Source of the DNA: Tomocerus qinae
Lineage: Eukaryota; Arthropoda; Collembola; Entomobryomorpha; Tomoceridae
Assembly: GCA_020055645.1 (NCBI GenBank)
Contig: CM034546.1
Location: 58,342,001-58,406,000, forward strand
Direction of reading: 5' to 3'
Length of the DNA stretch: 64,000 nt
Positions 21,265 through 38,589 of this stretch are shown piece by piece (the stretch's first letter is position 1; each line of letters begins with the position of its first letter). Below the pieces are notes generated by a model. It was not told the DNA's origin and did no database searches. It worked only from the letters and a program-made list of their open reading frames with translations. A program made the position numbers and the translations under genes.

Positions 21265-24200
21265 TCAGACATGCTCCTTAATTTTAAAACCTTCTGGTTC
21301 AGGACCATCGATGGCCACTATTGTTTTGGAGCCCATAGACCCTCTCAACGTGCCGGTTACTTTGACGTTGAAAACTCCTTTTTGTCCGTCAACTTTCCCA
21401 ACGTATTGAGAGTTTTCATAATTAGATTTTAAATATGCCTCAACAAATTTAGGATCTACTGGTCCTGGAATAATTTTTCCTGTTTCATCACTAGTAAGTC
21501 TTTCCGCAGTTCCTTTAACCGCCATTATCGCGTCAAAGTCAAGCTCCATATTTTCCAGCCATTCGTAGTAGACTGAGCCAGTGATGCTCGTTTTGGCGGG
21601 GACAATCAGTTTGATATCAATTCCAAAAGACTGTTCTGTTTCTGTAGAATATTGTTGACTGGCTTCGACCCCAATGCTGATGGACACCGTAGAAGTTGCT
21701 TTCGCCTCCGCTATAAAAGGAAGTCCCACTTGTGCTTCAACGCTGAGGGAATTCAGATATTCCACATTTTCTCTCAACCCAAATACCCAGGACGATTTTT
21801 TTGTTTGACGCTCACTAACCACGTACTCCATACTGGCGCTTGTGCGAGAATTAGAAACATCGATATTATGTAGTACAGATTTCCTCTTGTTACCATTGGA
21901 CTTCAAAACGTCCTGCGGGGATCTTCTGTATGTCAACGAAGTAATTTTAGAGTCCAGAATAATTCCTCCTTGAGTAAAAGTAAACTTGGAGTCGTCTCCA
22001 AAATCTTTTTCGTGAATTTGCATCCAATGGTTGTATTTTCCATGTTTATCATTCGTCCAAGTCGCATTCCAATTCGGACGAACTTTCATTTGCAATTTGT
22101 AGAAGCCTTTTTCGCCTGAATCTAGAGGTCTCCAGAATGCATCTTCCCTGAATATTCCACCCGGTAGGAGTTTAATAATTTGTTCATTACGGTCAGCCAC
22201 ACTTACGTGGAGACCACCCATAGTGCCGTCTTTTGCTGTATAGGTTGCCATGCCATTGGGGTACGCTCGAGGGATAAAAGTATACCAGCCTTCAACTTCC
22301 GTTGGGGCAAACATCCACTCGTTTTGAAATTCCTTTGACCCTCCCTTCTTAAAATTCTCCAACAGATCGCTCGGATCCAAATTGATTTCCACCTTGTTGT
22401 AACCAGAATCAGTACGATCGTTTGAAGGGACGACGAAACCTCTTGGAAATGCCTTCAGACCCAGTTTGTAGAATAAACCCGTATAAAGTTCCGTTCCAGG
22501 AATCAGCGTAATTGGAACCAATGGATCTAATCTTCTCGCTCCACGATAACTAGACCTGCTCCTCGGTTTACCTGTTTTTTTTAATAACAATTTAATTGGA
22601 GATTCTTTGTCATCAACCACAGTCTTGTTGTACTCATCAAGATAATCTTCGAATTGTAACCAGACCCAATCGTCATCATCGTTGGTGGCTCGCCTAAAAA
22701 CATAATTACAAATCAAGGCTCAAACACTTTCAATTTTCTTGTTTAAAGTATCTTCATGAAGGGCAAAATATCTTCACAGAATATATGAGTGCAGACAGTG
22801 GCGGCTCTAGGATTTGCGAGGCCCTGGGCATAATGTTAGCTCGAGGCCCCATAATTATAATTCATAACTATGAAAATTAATATATTAATTCAAATCTACG
22901 AATGTTTTCCGTTTTTAAATGTATTTGGCATATGAATAATTAGCGTGAAAATTTATAATGGTTTTTTGAATGTTATTGAAAACAAAACAAGTACGTGTAC
23001 AAAAGTGAGTTTCGGGAGGTACTATATTATGTGATACTTATATCTCAATTACATATATTCGCGCGCAGCGCGAAAAATTTCGTCAATTTTTGACAAAAAT
23101 TAGTCAAAACTGTCCTAAAAATGGAAAATATTCAATTTTTTTTGCTATTTTGAGAAAAAATATCTTTTTTCTTGGATTTTGGGTTGGGGCTTCAGCCTAT
23201 AAGGGTAAGGCCTACCTCAATACCTATAAGGCCTACCTCAATACGTCCTTTTTCATTCAAAATAAGACCCTAAACTCTGTTAAAGACTATGTAGGCGCTG
23301 TGCGGCATTTTAGAATTTGAATATTTTATTCAGTGTTTTAAAAAATTTTTATTTCTTTTAAAATTTAAAAACTATTAGTGGAAACATAATTGTCTACATC
23401 TACTGCAATTACGCAGTTTTGGTATCGCAAATTGCTACAAATTTGTGGATTGAAATGCATAAGTAATTCTATAATACTTCTGAGTTATGCTGCTTTTGTG
23501 TCACCTATATGTTTTTACTAGATTGCGCGATGTCTACTTTCGGTACACTTTTCTTCCTTGATTTCTAAAAATTGTTCTGTAATAGAGCTGTAACAAAACG
23601 TATAACTTAAACCAAAATGCAAAACCAGTGTTTCTGAAGTGAAATCAACACAGACAAGTTGAAATTCTTTCTTTGTCAAAGCTCTGCGCGAGGCCCCAAA
23701 AGCGCGAGGCCCTGGGCAACTGCCCAGTCTGCCCATTGGGAAAGCCGCCTCTGAGTGCAGACCAACACAATCCAATACAATGATCTAGTAAGAATCCAGA
23801 ATAGTAATAAGGCTAGTAGCCATGAATAGCGTTACTACTATTCTACGTAAAAGTGCTATTGTATTGCATTGTATTGGTCCGGCCACATATTATAGATTCA
23901 AAAGTTTCGGGACAATTTTTGGAAAATAAAATGTATAATTTATATCACAAAATATTTTTCAGACACAATTTATTAATGTGTTTTTAGTAAAAAGAAAATT
24001 AAAGAAATAGATACCCTTAGATAATTCAATTATTTTATACCCCAAATAGTACAATAAGGGAAATGAAATAATAAGTAATGAAACTTTACTAAACTTTTAA
24101 GCTACTTTATCACCACCAATTTCGCTAAAACTCAACAAAAACTTTTATCTAATTTTAGATTGTAAAATATTTTCATAAGAAACTAGTAGAGAGGTTTAGA

Positions 24201-27200
24201 TACAGGATAAAATCTTCAGAAAATAGTTTGTGGAATTGTCACGTGGCTATTTGAAGCAATTTTAATTTTGCTTGTATGCGTTTTGTTTAGACAGAAGCAT
24301 TTATGATTGTAACTTGTAGCAGCACCGCCAAGTTTTAAGTCTTCAAATCAAATATTATGGACGCATCTCTGGTTTACTCAGCATTTAATTGTCCTACTTT
24401 GGACGAGTTAATACAGATATATTTGTTAAATAGGCGAACACAGTCAAAAATTTTACGACATTCATTTAATTTTAACAAACTCAGTACCGTTGATTGCAAG
24501 CAATTGTTCCGTTTCGGAAAGCAAGATGTTATTAGCCTTAAGATCGCATTAGACATTCCACATATGTTAACTTGCGCAAATGGAACCAAGTTTTCTGGAC
24601 TAGAAGGTAAAATCCTTTGAATAAAAATTTAAAGTACTGTGCCTTTGTGTCATTATTCATATAACGACTTTACAGTGAATATTATTTAAATTAATATTTT
24701 TTATTTCAGGACTCTGCATTTTATTGCGGCGATTTGCGTATCCTAATAGGTTGGTCGATCTAATGAACATTTTTTCACGAACAAAGTCTCAACTGTCTTT
24801 AATTGTGTCTACTATGTCAACATTTATCTATGACCGTTTTTCATACCTGTTAATGGATTTAAATCTGTGGTGGCTAAGTGAAGAAAATATACAGATATTT
24901 TCAAGGGCCGTTCAATTTAAAGGATGTGCATTAGACAACTGCTCTGGTTTCATTGACGGTAATATATATATTTTTATGCACTGATGCATAAAAACTGCAA
25001 CTATATACTATGTTGAAATGTACTCATAAAATAATTAAGTATTAAATGCAAATTATTTTTAGGAACCATTCAAGCTTGCTGCAGGCCAGGAAGAAATCAA
25101 AGAGAAATGTTTAGTGGACACAAAAGAGCTCATGGACTAAAGTTCCAGTCGTTAGTTACACCTAATGGATTAATTGCGCATCTGTATGGCCCAGTTCCTG
25201 GGCGAAGACACGATAGTTTCATGTTAAGTGAAAGTAACTTACTGAGGATCATAGATGCAAATATTCCTAGTAATAACAGACAGTATGTCATTTATGGGGA
25301 TCCAGCATATCCTATTAGATCACAAATAATTAGTCCGTACAAAGGTAGACAATTGACTAACGACCAACGCAACTTCAACAAGACAATGTCAGTAGGACGT
25401 ATTTGTGTAGAATGGGAATTTGGTAAGATAGCATCTTTATTTGCATTTTTGGACTTTAAGAAAAATCTGAAACTGTATTTGCAACCAATTGGAAAGTATT
25501 ATGTCATAGGAGCTCTATTAAAAAACTGTCACACATGCTTGTATAGTTGTCAGACTAGTATGTACTTCGATGTCCAACCTCCTACATTGGAAAGTTATTT
25601 ATCTAATACAGCTAATTTCAGATTAGGTGATGTGTGAATAAATATTATATATTTACAAATGATACAAAAATATATTAGAAAGTCATTTATTTCTCATAAT
25701 ACACAAATTACTCCACTTTTTGTATTTTGTCTTTGAGCAGTTCGAGTAACATCTTTTTTTCCTCTGACTCCGCTTTCCATTTTTCTTCTTCCAAATGCAG
25801 TCGTCTTTCCTCCAATTGTAACTTTTTTTCTTCAAGTGCCAATTGCTTTTCTCTGATCTCTGCATCCGTTTTTTGTCGTTCTTCCATGATGAACAGCAAT
25901 CGATCGTCCTTTGAGATCTTTTTACTTTGTGTGTCTAAACAAGCAATGTATACAGAATTTATTATTAAATAGTTTTAAATTTGGAACTACAAATTCTGTT
26001 GTTGATAAAATGAATTTCTTACCCGTGTTATCATTGTCTAGCTTTCTAACCGTCCCTTTCATAGCTGCATCACGAATGGTCTCACCAAGCATTTTACTCT
26101 CTTGTTCTTTATTTATTTTCTTTCCCTTTACTTGTTCAATTTCTCTTAGTAGTTCCAAAAAGTCAGTTAACAGTTGAGCTTTTTCATCGAATTCTTCTTC
26201 GGTACCTGATCTAGTATTTATAATGTATTATACTTTAAATGTTCCTTATAAGATATCAATCTGTCCATGGAAGCAAACGATTTTTTTCTACTGTCTTTTG
26301 TAATAGAAAATAATTTTATCACATATTGTGTTTAATGTACCTATTTAGATTTTCAAAGTCTTCCTTTTTAAATTTTGAGATCAAGTCATCAAATTTCTTC
26401 CGTGCTCGTTCCCCGTCATATTTTCTTCCACAATTTATTGCAACAGTCGACCACGCTTCTTTAACCTGTCCATGAGAGGCCTTGTATGGTTCGATGCTGG
26501 AAACTTCTTTTAACAATTCAATTTCGTCTTTTGACGTAAAACGGAACGCCTTTTTTCGAGATGATACTTGCTCGTGTTCAACATTTTGGTGTTGAACTTC
26601 CTCTTCTGTGTCGGCCTACATTGATGAAAATTAGCGTTTATACCAGTTATTTTAATAAAAGTAACCTTTAGTCTGTGATAAACTGTGGTAACCTTGTTTG
26701 GTTGTTTTGCAATTAACTTACCATTTTTAATATTTTCTCTTTAATTGAGCCAGTTGACAATTCAGCTGAACAGGGCTGTTAAATGCAATAAAGCAACAAT
26801 TGAAGGTGGAAGTTGTTTTTGATTTTAAACCAATAACATTTGAATATAAAATACCCGCTTGCTTTGAATATGGTACAAGCTACAATACTTTGAAGTGCTT
26901 GTAGCAGGCCGCCTACAAGCTTTTATCTTGGTGATATTTGTTTGTAGCACAACCAACGTGAAGTTATAGCAAGTTTTACAATCCAAACTTGAAGCTTTTA
27001 TCCAAATAAGCCTGTATCGAAACCTCTCTAGTAATTAGAAAAAAACTTACGTTTCCCGTTTATTTTCAGTTAAATCATCAGATACCTTCAGTACAGGACC
27101 TTTGACAACATCTACCATTTTTTCAACATTATAAAATCCATAGTCAACTAGACCTCTGACCTGCTCGAAACAATAAATTTGGAATTACCTGCTAACGGAA

Positions 27201-27360
27201 TTAGATTATTTGATTTAACTTCATAGGAGGCAATGGAATTTTATTTTATTGTATCTAGAAATGTAATTTTACTTACTTGTCGTGCAAATGACAAATGTAT
27301 TGCATTACAATAATGACTAAAAATTAAGCAGGTATAAAGTGTCAAAATGAAGTTAATCAT
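21265..27360 (-). CDS. secreted aerolysin-like protein 2, with a transposon-filled intron
   Basis: Exons 27360-27277, 27160-27051 and 22693-21265 join in frame to 540 aa. Exon 1 encodes a signal peptide (INFILTLYTCLIFS). Exon 2 matches exon 2 of gene 1 in position, phase and sequence (VRGLVDYGFYNVEKMVDVV; TENKRET against TENRKT). Exon 3 opens DDDDWVWLQFEDYLDE and carries the same beta-rich region and aerolysin-type module (SWVFGLRENVEYLNS, IPAKTSITGSVYYEWLE; note LPFIAEAKATST). It lacks the Thr/Pro tail of gene 1 and ends EGFKIKEHV. Intron 2 is 4,357 bp against 346 bp in gene 1, owing to a Harbinger transposon (24189-27028) and a hAT MITE (22796-23753). The pairing of distant exons rests on paralogy, phase and open frame. 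The gene appears intact; function as for gene 1. Confidence 0.8.
22796..23753. mobile_element. 958-bp hAT MITE, copy 1
   Basis: Begins CAGTGGCGGCTCTAGG and ends with the complement of CAGAGGCGGCTTTCCC. A perfect 8-bp target duplication, AGTGCAGA, lies at 22788-22795 and 23754-23761, identifying a hAT-superfamily insertion. It has no transposase; two small open frames (76 and 85 aa) are also present in copy 2 and reflect sequence identity rather than genes. It lies in intron 2 of aerolysin-like gene 2. Confidence 0.95.
23759..23882. repeat. hairpin repeat beside the MITE
   Basis: GACCAACACAATCCAATACAAT and, inverted about 100 bases on, ATTGTATTGCATTGTATTGGTC, with further pairing inside (AGAATAGTAATAA / GTTACTACTATTCT). 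It is a possible tiny MITE whose left end overlaps the target duplication of the hAT MITE. Confidence 0.5.
24357..25637 (+). CDS. Harbinger transposase (DDE_Tnp_4 type)
   Basis: Three exons: 24357-24606, 24710-24958 and 25063-25637, both introns GT-AG and phase 1, 357 aa. The DDE nuclease motifs are all present: CSGFIDGT (first Asp, at the exon 2/3 junction), YGDPAYP (second Asp) and CVEWEFG (Glu). Between the first two lies the family pattern KRAHGLKFQSLVTPNGLI...GPVPGRRHDSFML. It would cut at the terminal repeats and reinsert the element, acting with the Myb-like partner. The length is usual for the family. No stop or frame break was seen, so the copy may be active or only recently silenced. 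Confidence 0.93.
25708..26724 (-). CDS. Harbinger Myb/SANT-like DNA-binding partner
   Basis: Four exons: 26724-26722 (only the ATG), 26615-26341, 26210-26023 and 25934-25708; phases agree and give 230 aa. After an acidic start comes FRFTSKDEIELLKEV...AWSTVAINCG, then RKKFDDLISKFKKED, a trihelix/Myb-like DNA-binding domain. A highly charged coiled coil (EEKKLQLEERRLHLEEEK) ends the protein. In Harbingers this second protein helps import the transposase into the nucleus and binds the transposon ends. The gene converges on the transposase with about 70 bp between stop codons. An exon holding only the start codon is unusual but fits the splice signals (ATG|GTAAGT). Confidence 0.82.
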
Positions 27361-27480
27361 TTTGTTGGGTATTTCAATGCTAAAGTCGACTGAAACAAAA
27401 TAAATGACTTTTTTGATAAAATTCTTGAGACCGAAATCTCGAGTCCTGGCGAATACTGAGTAATTAACGAAAATGTTGGG

Positions 27481-27488
27481 CTTATATA
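27481..27488 (-). promoter_or_regulatory. TATA box of aerolysin-like gene 2
   Basis: TATATAAG on the minus strand, about 120 bp upstream of the ATG at 27360, at the same relative place as in gene 1. Confidence 0.5.
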
Positions 27489-28830
27489 CCTTGTTAAGTT
27501 ATGCAATAACTTAAAATAGAGAAAAACATTTCTTGTTAAGTAAGTCACTATAATTACTCACTTTTCTAATAGTTTACGTATACTGTTGTATACGTACGCA
27601 AATGGATTACTCACAATCATGTTTAAGTAAACAATTAATCATGTTATACTATATAAACCGGAAATTGGTCAAATTAATATACGTAGATAGATTACGCTAA
27701 TACAAATCTGTTTGTATAAATAAGAGACAAAAAGATTGAATAAATCAAGCTGTACCACAAGTTTCACTCTCAACCTCTGTGTGTGCACTTCATTTAACTG
27801 CTGCCAACAGGCACAGTTATCTTATACTTTTCGCATTTCTTAACATACCTTCTTTCGTGAGGTACCCGCTTACCTAACTTCATTGTTATGCACATCTTAT
27901 CTCAAAAGCAGAGTTGATATGCATTACCTAGTAAACAGGTTGAAGTTGTACAGGATTAGATTACCCAATGGACTCTTTTTTGCTTTTATAGCCGCTCTTG
28001 TTTACGTTTTGAAGACCTTGGCCTTTATCTATGGTTAAGTAACAATCAGACTTTGTTGGTGGTTAAGTTGCGGGTAGAATGAAGAATTTGATAAAAGAAA
28101 TGCTCTAGATAAGAGATTGTACGAGCATCTATATATTTATTTGCTCTTGCGTAGGTAATAACAGGAATTACCTTTGATATGTAAATCATGACACTAACGA
28201 CATTGAAATGCAAACTTAAATAGATAGTTTTAAACATTTTATCATTAAAACACAATTTAAAAAATTCCATTTGACCTTTCCAAATCAGGCGTAATTATGT
28301 AAAAAGAATTCAACTTGTTAGAAATAAAATATCAATGAGCTTTCATAGCGAGCTACATCCAAATCGGTTTGGCGTTTACTGGTTAGTTGAACTTTTTGCA
28401 CTTAAATTCAGCTTACACTGATTTGGGCCAAAGGAATTTTTTCAAGTTAAATCGTTTCTTTACAATTTCTTTTATTATTATTCATTCTTTACATCACATC
28501 TTATTGTTATGTTCCCTCGGTCAAAAGTCATTACAATTAAGGCTATTAGAAGAAAACCTTTATCTGCACCACAGTTTGCGTTGTATATTAGTAGGCTTAT
28601 GCTTATATAATACCGTCAATTAGTGTGTGAGTATAGAAACATAAAACGCAATATATCTATGTATACATAATAATATACGCAAGTACACTCTATTATATTA
28701 TTTTAACATTGAAAAGGCTGCAAAGTATGTCAAGCACGGCCCCGACCCACTACCTTACCTGAGTGAGTTGATTCTGTGTGAGTGTAAATTCTACTTTCGG
28801 AGATTATCTCGCTGCGACCCACGTTTCCAA
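27489..28830. other. intergenic stretch
   Basis: No gene or clear repeat recognised. Confidence 0.45.
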
Positions 28831-28838
28831 CTGTCAGT

Positions 28839-29796
28839 CAGAGGCGGCTTTCCCAATGGGCAGACTGGGCAGTTGCCCAGGGCCTCGCGCTTTTGGGGCC
28901 TCGCGCAGAGCTTTGACAAAGAAAGAATTTCAACTTGTCTGTGTTGATTTCACTTCAGAAACACTGGTTTTGCATTTTGGTTTAAGTTATACGTTTTGTT
29001 ACAGCTCTATTACAGAACAATTTTTAGAAATCAAGGAAGAAAAGTGTACCGAAAGTAGACATCGCGCAATCTAGTAAAAACATATAGGTGACACAAAAGC
29101 AGCATAACTCAGAAGTATTATAGAATTACTTATGCATTTCAATCCACAAATTTGTAGCAATTTGCGATACCAAAACTGCGTAATTGCAGTAGATGTAGAC
29201 AATTATGTTTCCACTAATAGTTTTTAAATTTTAAAAGAAATAAAAATTTTTTAAAACACTGAATAAAATATTCAAATTCTAAAATGCCGCACAGCGCCTA
29301 CATAGTCTTTAACAGAGTTTAGGGTCTTATTTTGAATGAAAAAGGACGTATTGAGGTAGGCCTTATAGGTATTGAGGTAGGCCTTACCCTTATAGGCTGA
29401 AGCCCCAACCCAAAATCCAAGAAAAAAGATATTTTTTCTCAAAATAGCAAAAAAAATTGAATATTTTCCATTTTTAGGACAGTTTTGACTAATTTTTGTC
29501 AAAAATTGACGAAATTTTTCGCGCTGCGCGCGAATATATGTAATTGAGATATAAGTATCACATAATATAGTACCTCCCGAAACTCACTTTTGTACACGTA
29601 CTTGTTTTGTTTTCAATAACATTCAAAAAACCATTATAAATTTTCACGCTAATTATTCATATGCCAAATTCATTTAAAAACGGAAAACATTCGTAGATTT
29701 GAATTAATATATTAATTTTCATAGTTATGAATTATAATTATGGGGCCTCGAGCTAACATTATGCCCAGGGCCTCGCAAATCCTAGAGCCGCCACTG
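28839..29796. mobile_element. 958-bp hAT MITE, copy 2, inverted relative to copy 1
   Basis: Same length and nearly the same sequence as 22796-23753, in opposite orientation. I noticed a single substitution by eye in the parts compared. It has its own perfect 8-bp target duplication, CTGTCAGT (28831-28838 and 29797-29804), so it inserted independently and recently. Confidence 0.95.
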
Positions 29797-29804
29797 CTGT
29801 CAGT

Positions 29805-31235
29805 TGTTGTTATCACATTCTAGTTAAATACTCCTCGTATCGGTTGACGAGTTTTTATCTGAAATGACTGAAGCCTTAATTCGATTCAGAGAAAAGGAGA
29901 TTTTTTAAAAACATTTTCACAATAATATTATTTGTTCTGTCTCCAACTCAATTTTATGTAACTGAACTGACAGTCTAAATAACTTGTTTAAATAGCTTTT
30001 GTTTTGTAAGTATACCAAATGGAAGGGGATTTTCCAGGCAGGGACTGTTTCATTTTATGTAAATATTTCATTCAATCTCCATTTTATGTAAAAAAAATAA
30101 TGTTCCACGAAATAAATATAGGGTTTCACAGCCCGTCTATTATATAGATAACTGACGTTCAAAACTAGTAATTTTATGCCATATTCCAAAGCCGAATTAT
30201 ATCAAACCGCTAATGAATACTTTATAAAAGCTAATGAGAAACTCATTTTAGTTTCATCTTATTGTATACCTGGTGTACAAGGCCGCAGCGAGGGGGGGGG
30301 CACCGGGGCATGTGCCCCCCACCCCCAGTAATCGCGAAAAATAAAGAAAATTTTGTCTAAATACGCAACGCATTCCCCCCTGAAATTTATTTCTGGCTGA
30401 GGCTGATATATATTGTAGGAAGATAAACTTCTGTTTTACATTTCTAGAAAACTGCGGTCTACCTGCCCATTATAATAAATAAATGTATCGACATCGACAG
30501 TCAATTTTCTCAAAAACTAAAAAGTCTAATTCTAGTAATACTAGTATCCACGTACAAACAAATAAACAACAATAATGGTTTGTTTTATTAGAGCGTTATT
30601 ATTAAAATTCCATGTTCACATATCACAGTGAGGTCCCGAACAGAAAAGAAGCAAAATAAATGCTATATTTAATAATTGATATCTAAGTATTTTTATTTCG
30701 CAAATTAAATTCACACAAGTTCATTTGGTCCTTTCCCTTTTTTCGGAATACGGCATTGTTTATAGAAAGGTTTGTTGGGACGAATCGATGAAAGAGCATG
30801 AAAAAGGCTATGAATTCATTAAGACGTTAAACAAGCGAATTATGCAGCAAAGAAAAGGATTGATGGTATAGTAAGGCAAGGTAGGGAAGCAAGGTGGGTA
30901 AAAGCTTACCTATTAGATGTATGTGTGAAAGAGATCTGAGTTAATTGGGTACTTGGCAGAGTTCCTACTCAGTCTTTATATGCATTTTCATCCGGTCTAT
31001 AACAAGATGAATCATTACTCGATATTGAACTATCTCTGCAGATTTTCTAACTAAATTCTCTTCATTTCTATTCCATTGATCTTACAACTCACACGTACTC
31101 TCATTCATTCTAGAGCACTGCGGTATTCCTGTGAAAAAGTTAATATTTGCCAGGTTGATAAATCTACATTGTGATGACCAGTTTGTTGGGAAGGAGTTTT
31201 TTAAAGGTGAAAAGTCATTAAGAAGGGTAATTGAA
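29805..31235. other. intergenic stretch with a degenerate MITE
   Basis: About 30278-30405 starts CAAGGCCGCAGCGAGGGGG and ends with a C run plus CTGGCTGAGGCTG, probably an old hAT-like MITE. The remainder shows no supported gene. Confidence 0.4.
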
Positions 31236-37080
<5,845 letters not shown>

Positions 37081-37679
37081 ATTAGTAATTACTCTGCCGC
37101 AGTCACGGATACCTAGCCATCAATTGTCAATTAGTAAAATTGTACACGTAGACTCGTAGTGCCAGGATGTTGTCGTATGCAAGTAATAAATAATATAAAA
37201 TGCCACCACGTTTTACGTTAATAAAGAAAGACAACGCTGATCTACTCCAAATATTTGAACCAATTTGACAACATTTTACATTGCAATTCTTTATTCACAA
37301 GATATTTTATGATGATTGGCAATTAATGTATATTATTTTTATAATTATTGTTAGTTTCAAGTTAATAAAATTTCTACTACAGATTAGAGCATATAAGTAC
37401 AATAGTCTTATTAATATCAATATGTTTTCAAAAGAAATGGTAGGTATATTTATTTATTTAACTTAATTTATCGGGTTTAAAGTTTTTAGTGGACTATTGC
37501 CCATGCAGAAAAAAACGGGTCACCATAGTTGCATTTATAAATGGCATGACATTTTTCATTTAGTATTTGTGATATATTATTACTATTAGACATATTTTAA
37601 CGTGGGTATAGTATTGGTTTATCAACTTACCAAACACGTTTTACTAAATTGAAAATGTTTGGGGTTAAAGTAAGACAGT

Positions 37680-38200
37680 GGCTGCAGAGGTGGAGGAGTG
37701 AGATACGATTTACGATTAACAATATTTTGGTCTATAGGAATCTTGCAGAGGCTGCGATTGACACTGGATCAAATGTAACAATCATGGATTGATACGAAAG
37801 ATGCAGGGAAATTCTGTTGTATATTACAGGAAGCTGCAATTATTTTTCAAGGTGGTCAACATTGCCCTGTGTCGTTTGATACTCCCGGGGGATCTTGTTT
37901 ACAATGAGTACTTCCGTTGTTCTCTTGTACAATCTCATCAACAAATGTATGTATGTATTATTATAATTTTATTTACAATTGTTTTAGGGATGTATTTTGC
38001 GTATTCAATTGCCCGGTACTCGAGATCAATTCTTAAAATTCTTCTTAGAATATATGATAGAGGGAATGAGCAAAATTATCTTTCGGAATGAGAATCATGC
38101 TCTCCGATTGTCCTCTGGATTAACGACCATTACAACTGCTATCAGAATATCACCCCCATTAGTTACGATAATATTTTCAATAATTTGGGTGCGTTGCTAA
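37680..38200 (+). mobile_element. possible broken retroelement pol relic
   Basis: A short stretch contains an aspartic-protease-like DTGS motif in a hydrophobic setting, as in retropepsins of LTR elements. It is clearly broken and old; extent and family are uncertain. Confidence 0.22.
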
Positions 38201-38296
38201 TTGGTTGAAGAAAGGCTATAGGTTCTTGCGTACTCAATGTATTGCTAACATGTTATTAATTAAAAATGCATATTCCCATCGCTAGCTGTACGCTAG

Positions 38297-38589
38297 CGTA
38301 AAACAGAGGATTAGGTCTGATAGCCAAGCTAAAATGTAGCTGATGATTAAGGGACATAAAATAAAATTTACCCAATTTACTTATAAGGAAAATCGCATAA
38401 AATAACATAAAAATTCGGTCTTTACGTATATTTCTGTTACCCGCGTTATACAGGCAATAGACATAAGATGTCAACAGAGTTGCATTGAAAATTGGGTAAA
38501 TTTTATTTTATGTTCCTTAATCATCAGAGCTGAATTTTAGCTTGGCTGTCGGGTCGCGAAAAATCGGACCTTATACCCTTTGTTTTACG
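38297..38589. mobile_element. fold-back MITE with about 95-bp arms
   Basis: CGTAAAACA at 38297 and its complement ending at 38589 bound two arms that pair over about 95 bases (AGCCAAGCTAAAAT, ATAAAATAAAATTTACCC) with small indels. The loop is about 90 bp. Confidence 0.75.

Larger units (their letters stand above)
24189..27028. mobile_element. complete-looking PIF/Harbinger transposon, 2.84 kb
   Basis: Terminal inverted repeats GAGAGGTTTAGATACAGG (24189 on) and GAGAGGTTTCGATACAGG (minus strand, ending at 27028) differ at one position. TAGTA stands immediately outside both ends (24184-24188, 27029-27033), within which lies the 3-bp target duplication typical of Harbingers. Inside are the two expected genes, convergently arranged: transposase on the plus strand and a Myb/SANT-like protein on the minus strand. 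Both reading frames are open. It sits in intron 2 of aerolysin-like gene 2, close to the exon 2 splice donor. Confidence 0.93.

Noticed and set aside
22694-22716. Start of aerolysin-like gene 2 at 22716
   Set aside because: The bases upstream of 22693 are intron with a TTTTTAG acceptor; exons at 27.1-27.4 kb supply the signal peptide in the right phase.
23090-23775. 76-aa and 85-aa frames repeated exactly at 28778-29502
   Set aside because: The identity is explained by the two MITE copies; the frames match no transposase and one extends into different flanking sequence in copy 2.
30780-30875. Short frame reading DESMKEHEKGYEFIKTLNKR
   Set aside because: It looks compositionally protein-like but is only about 30 codons with no start, splice partners or recognised family.
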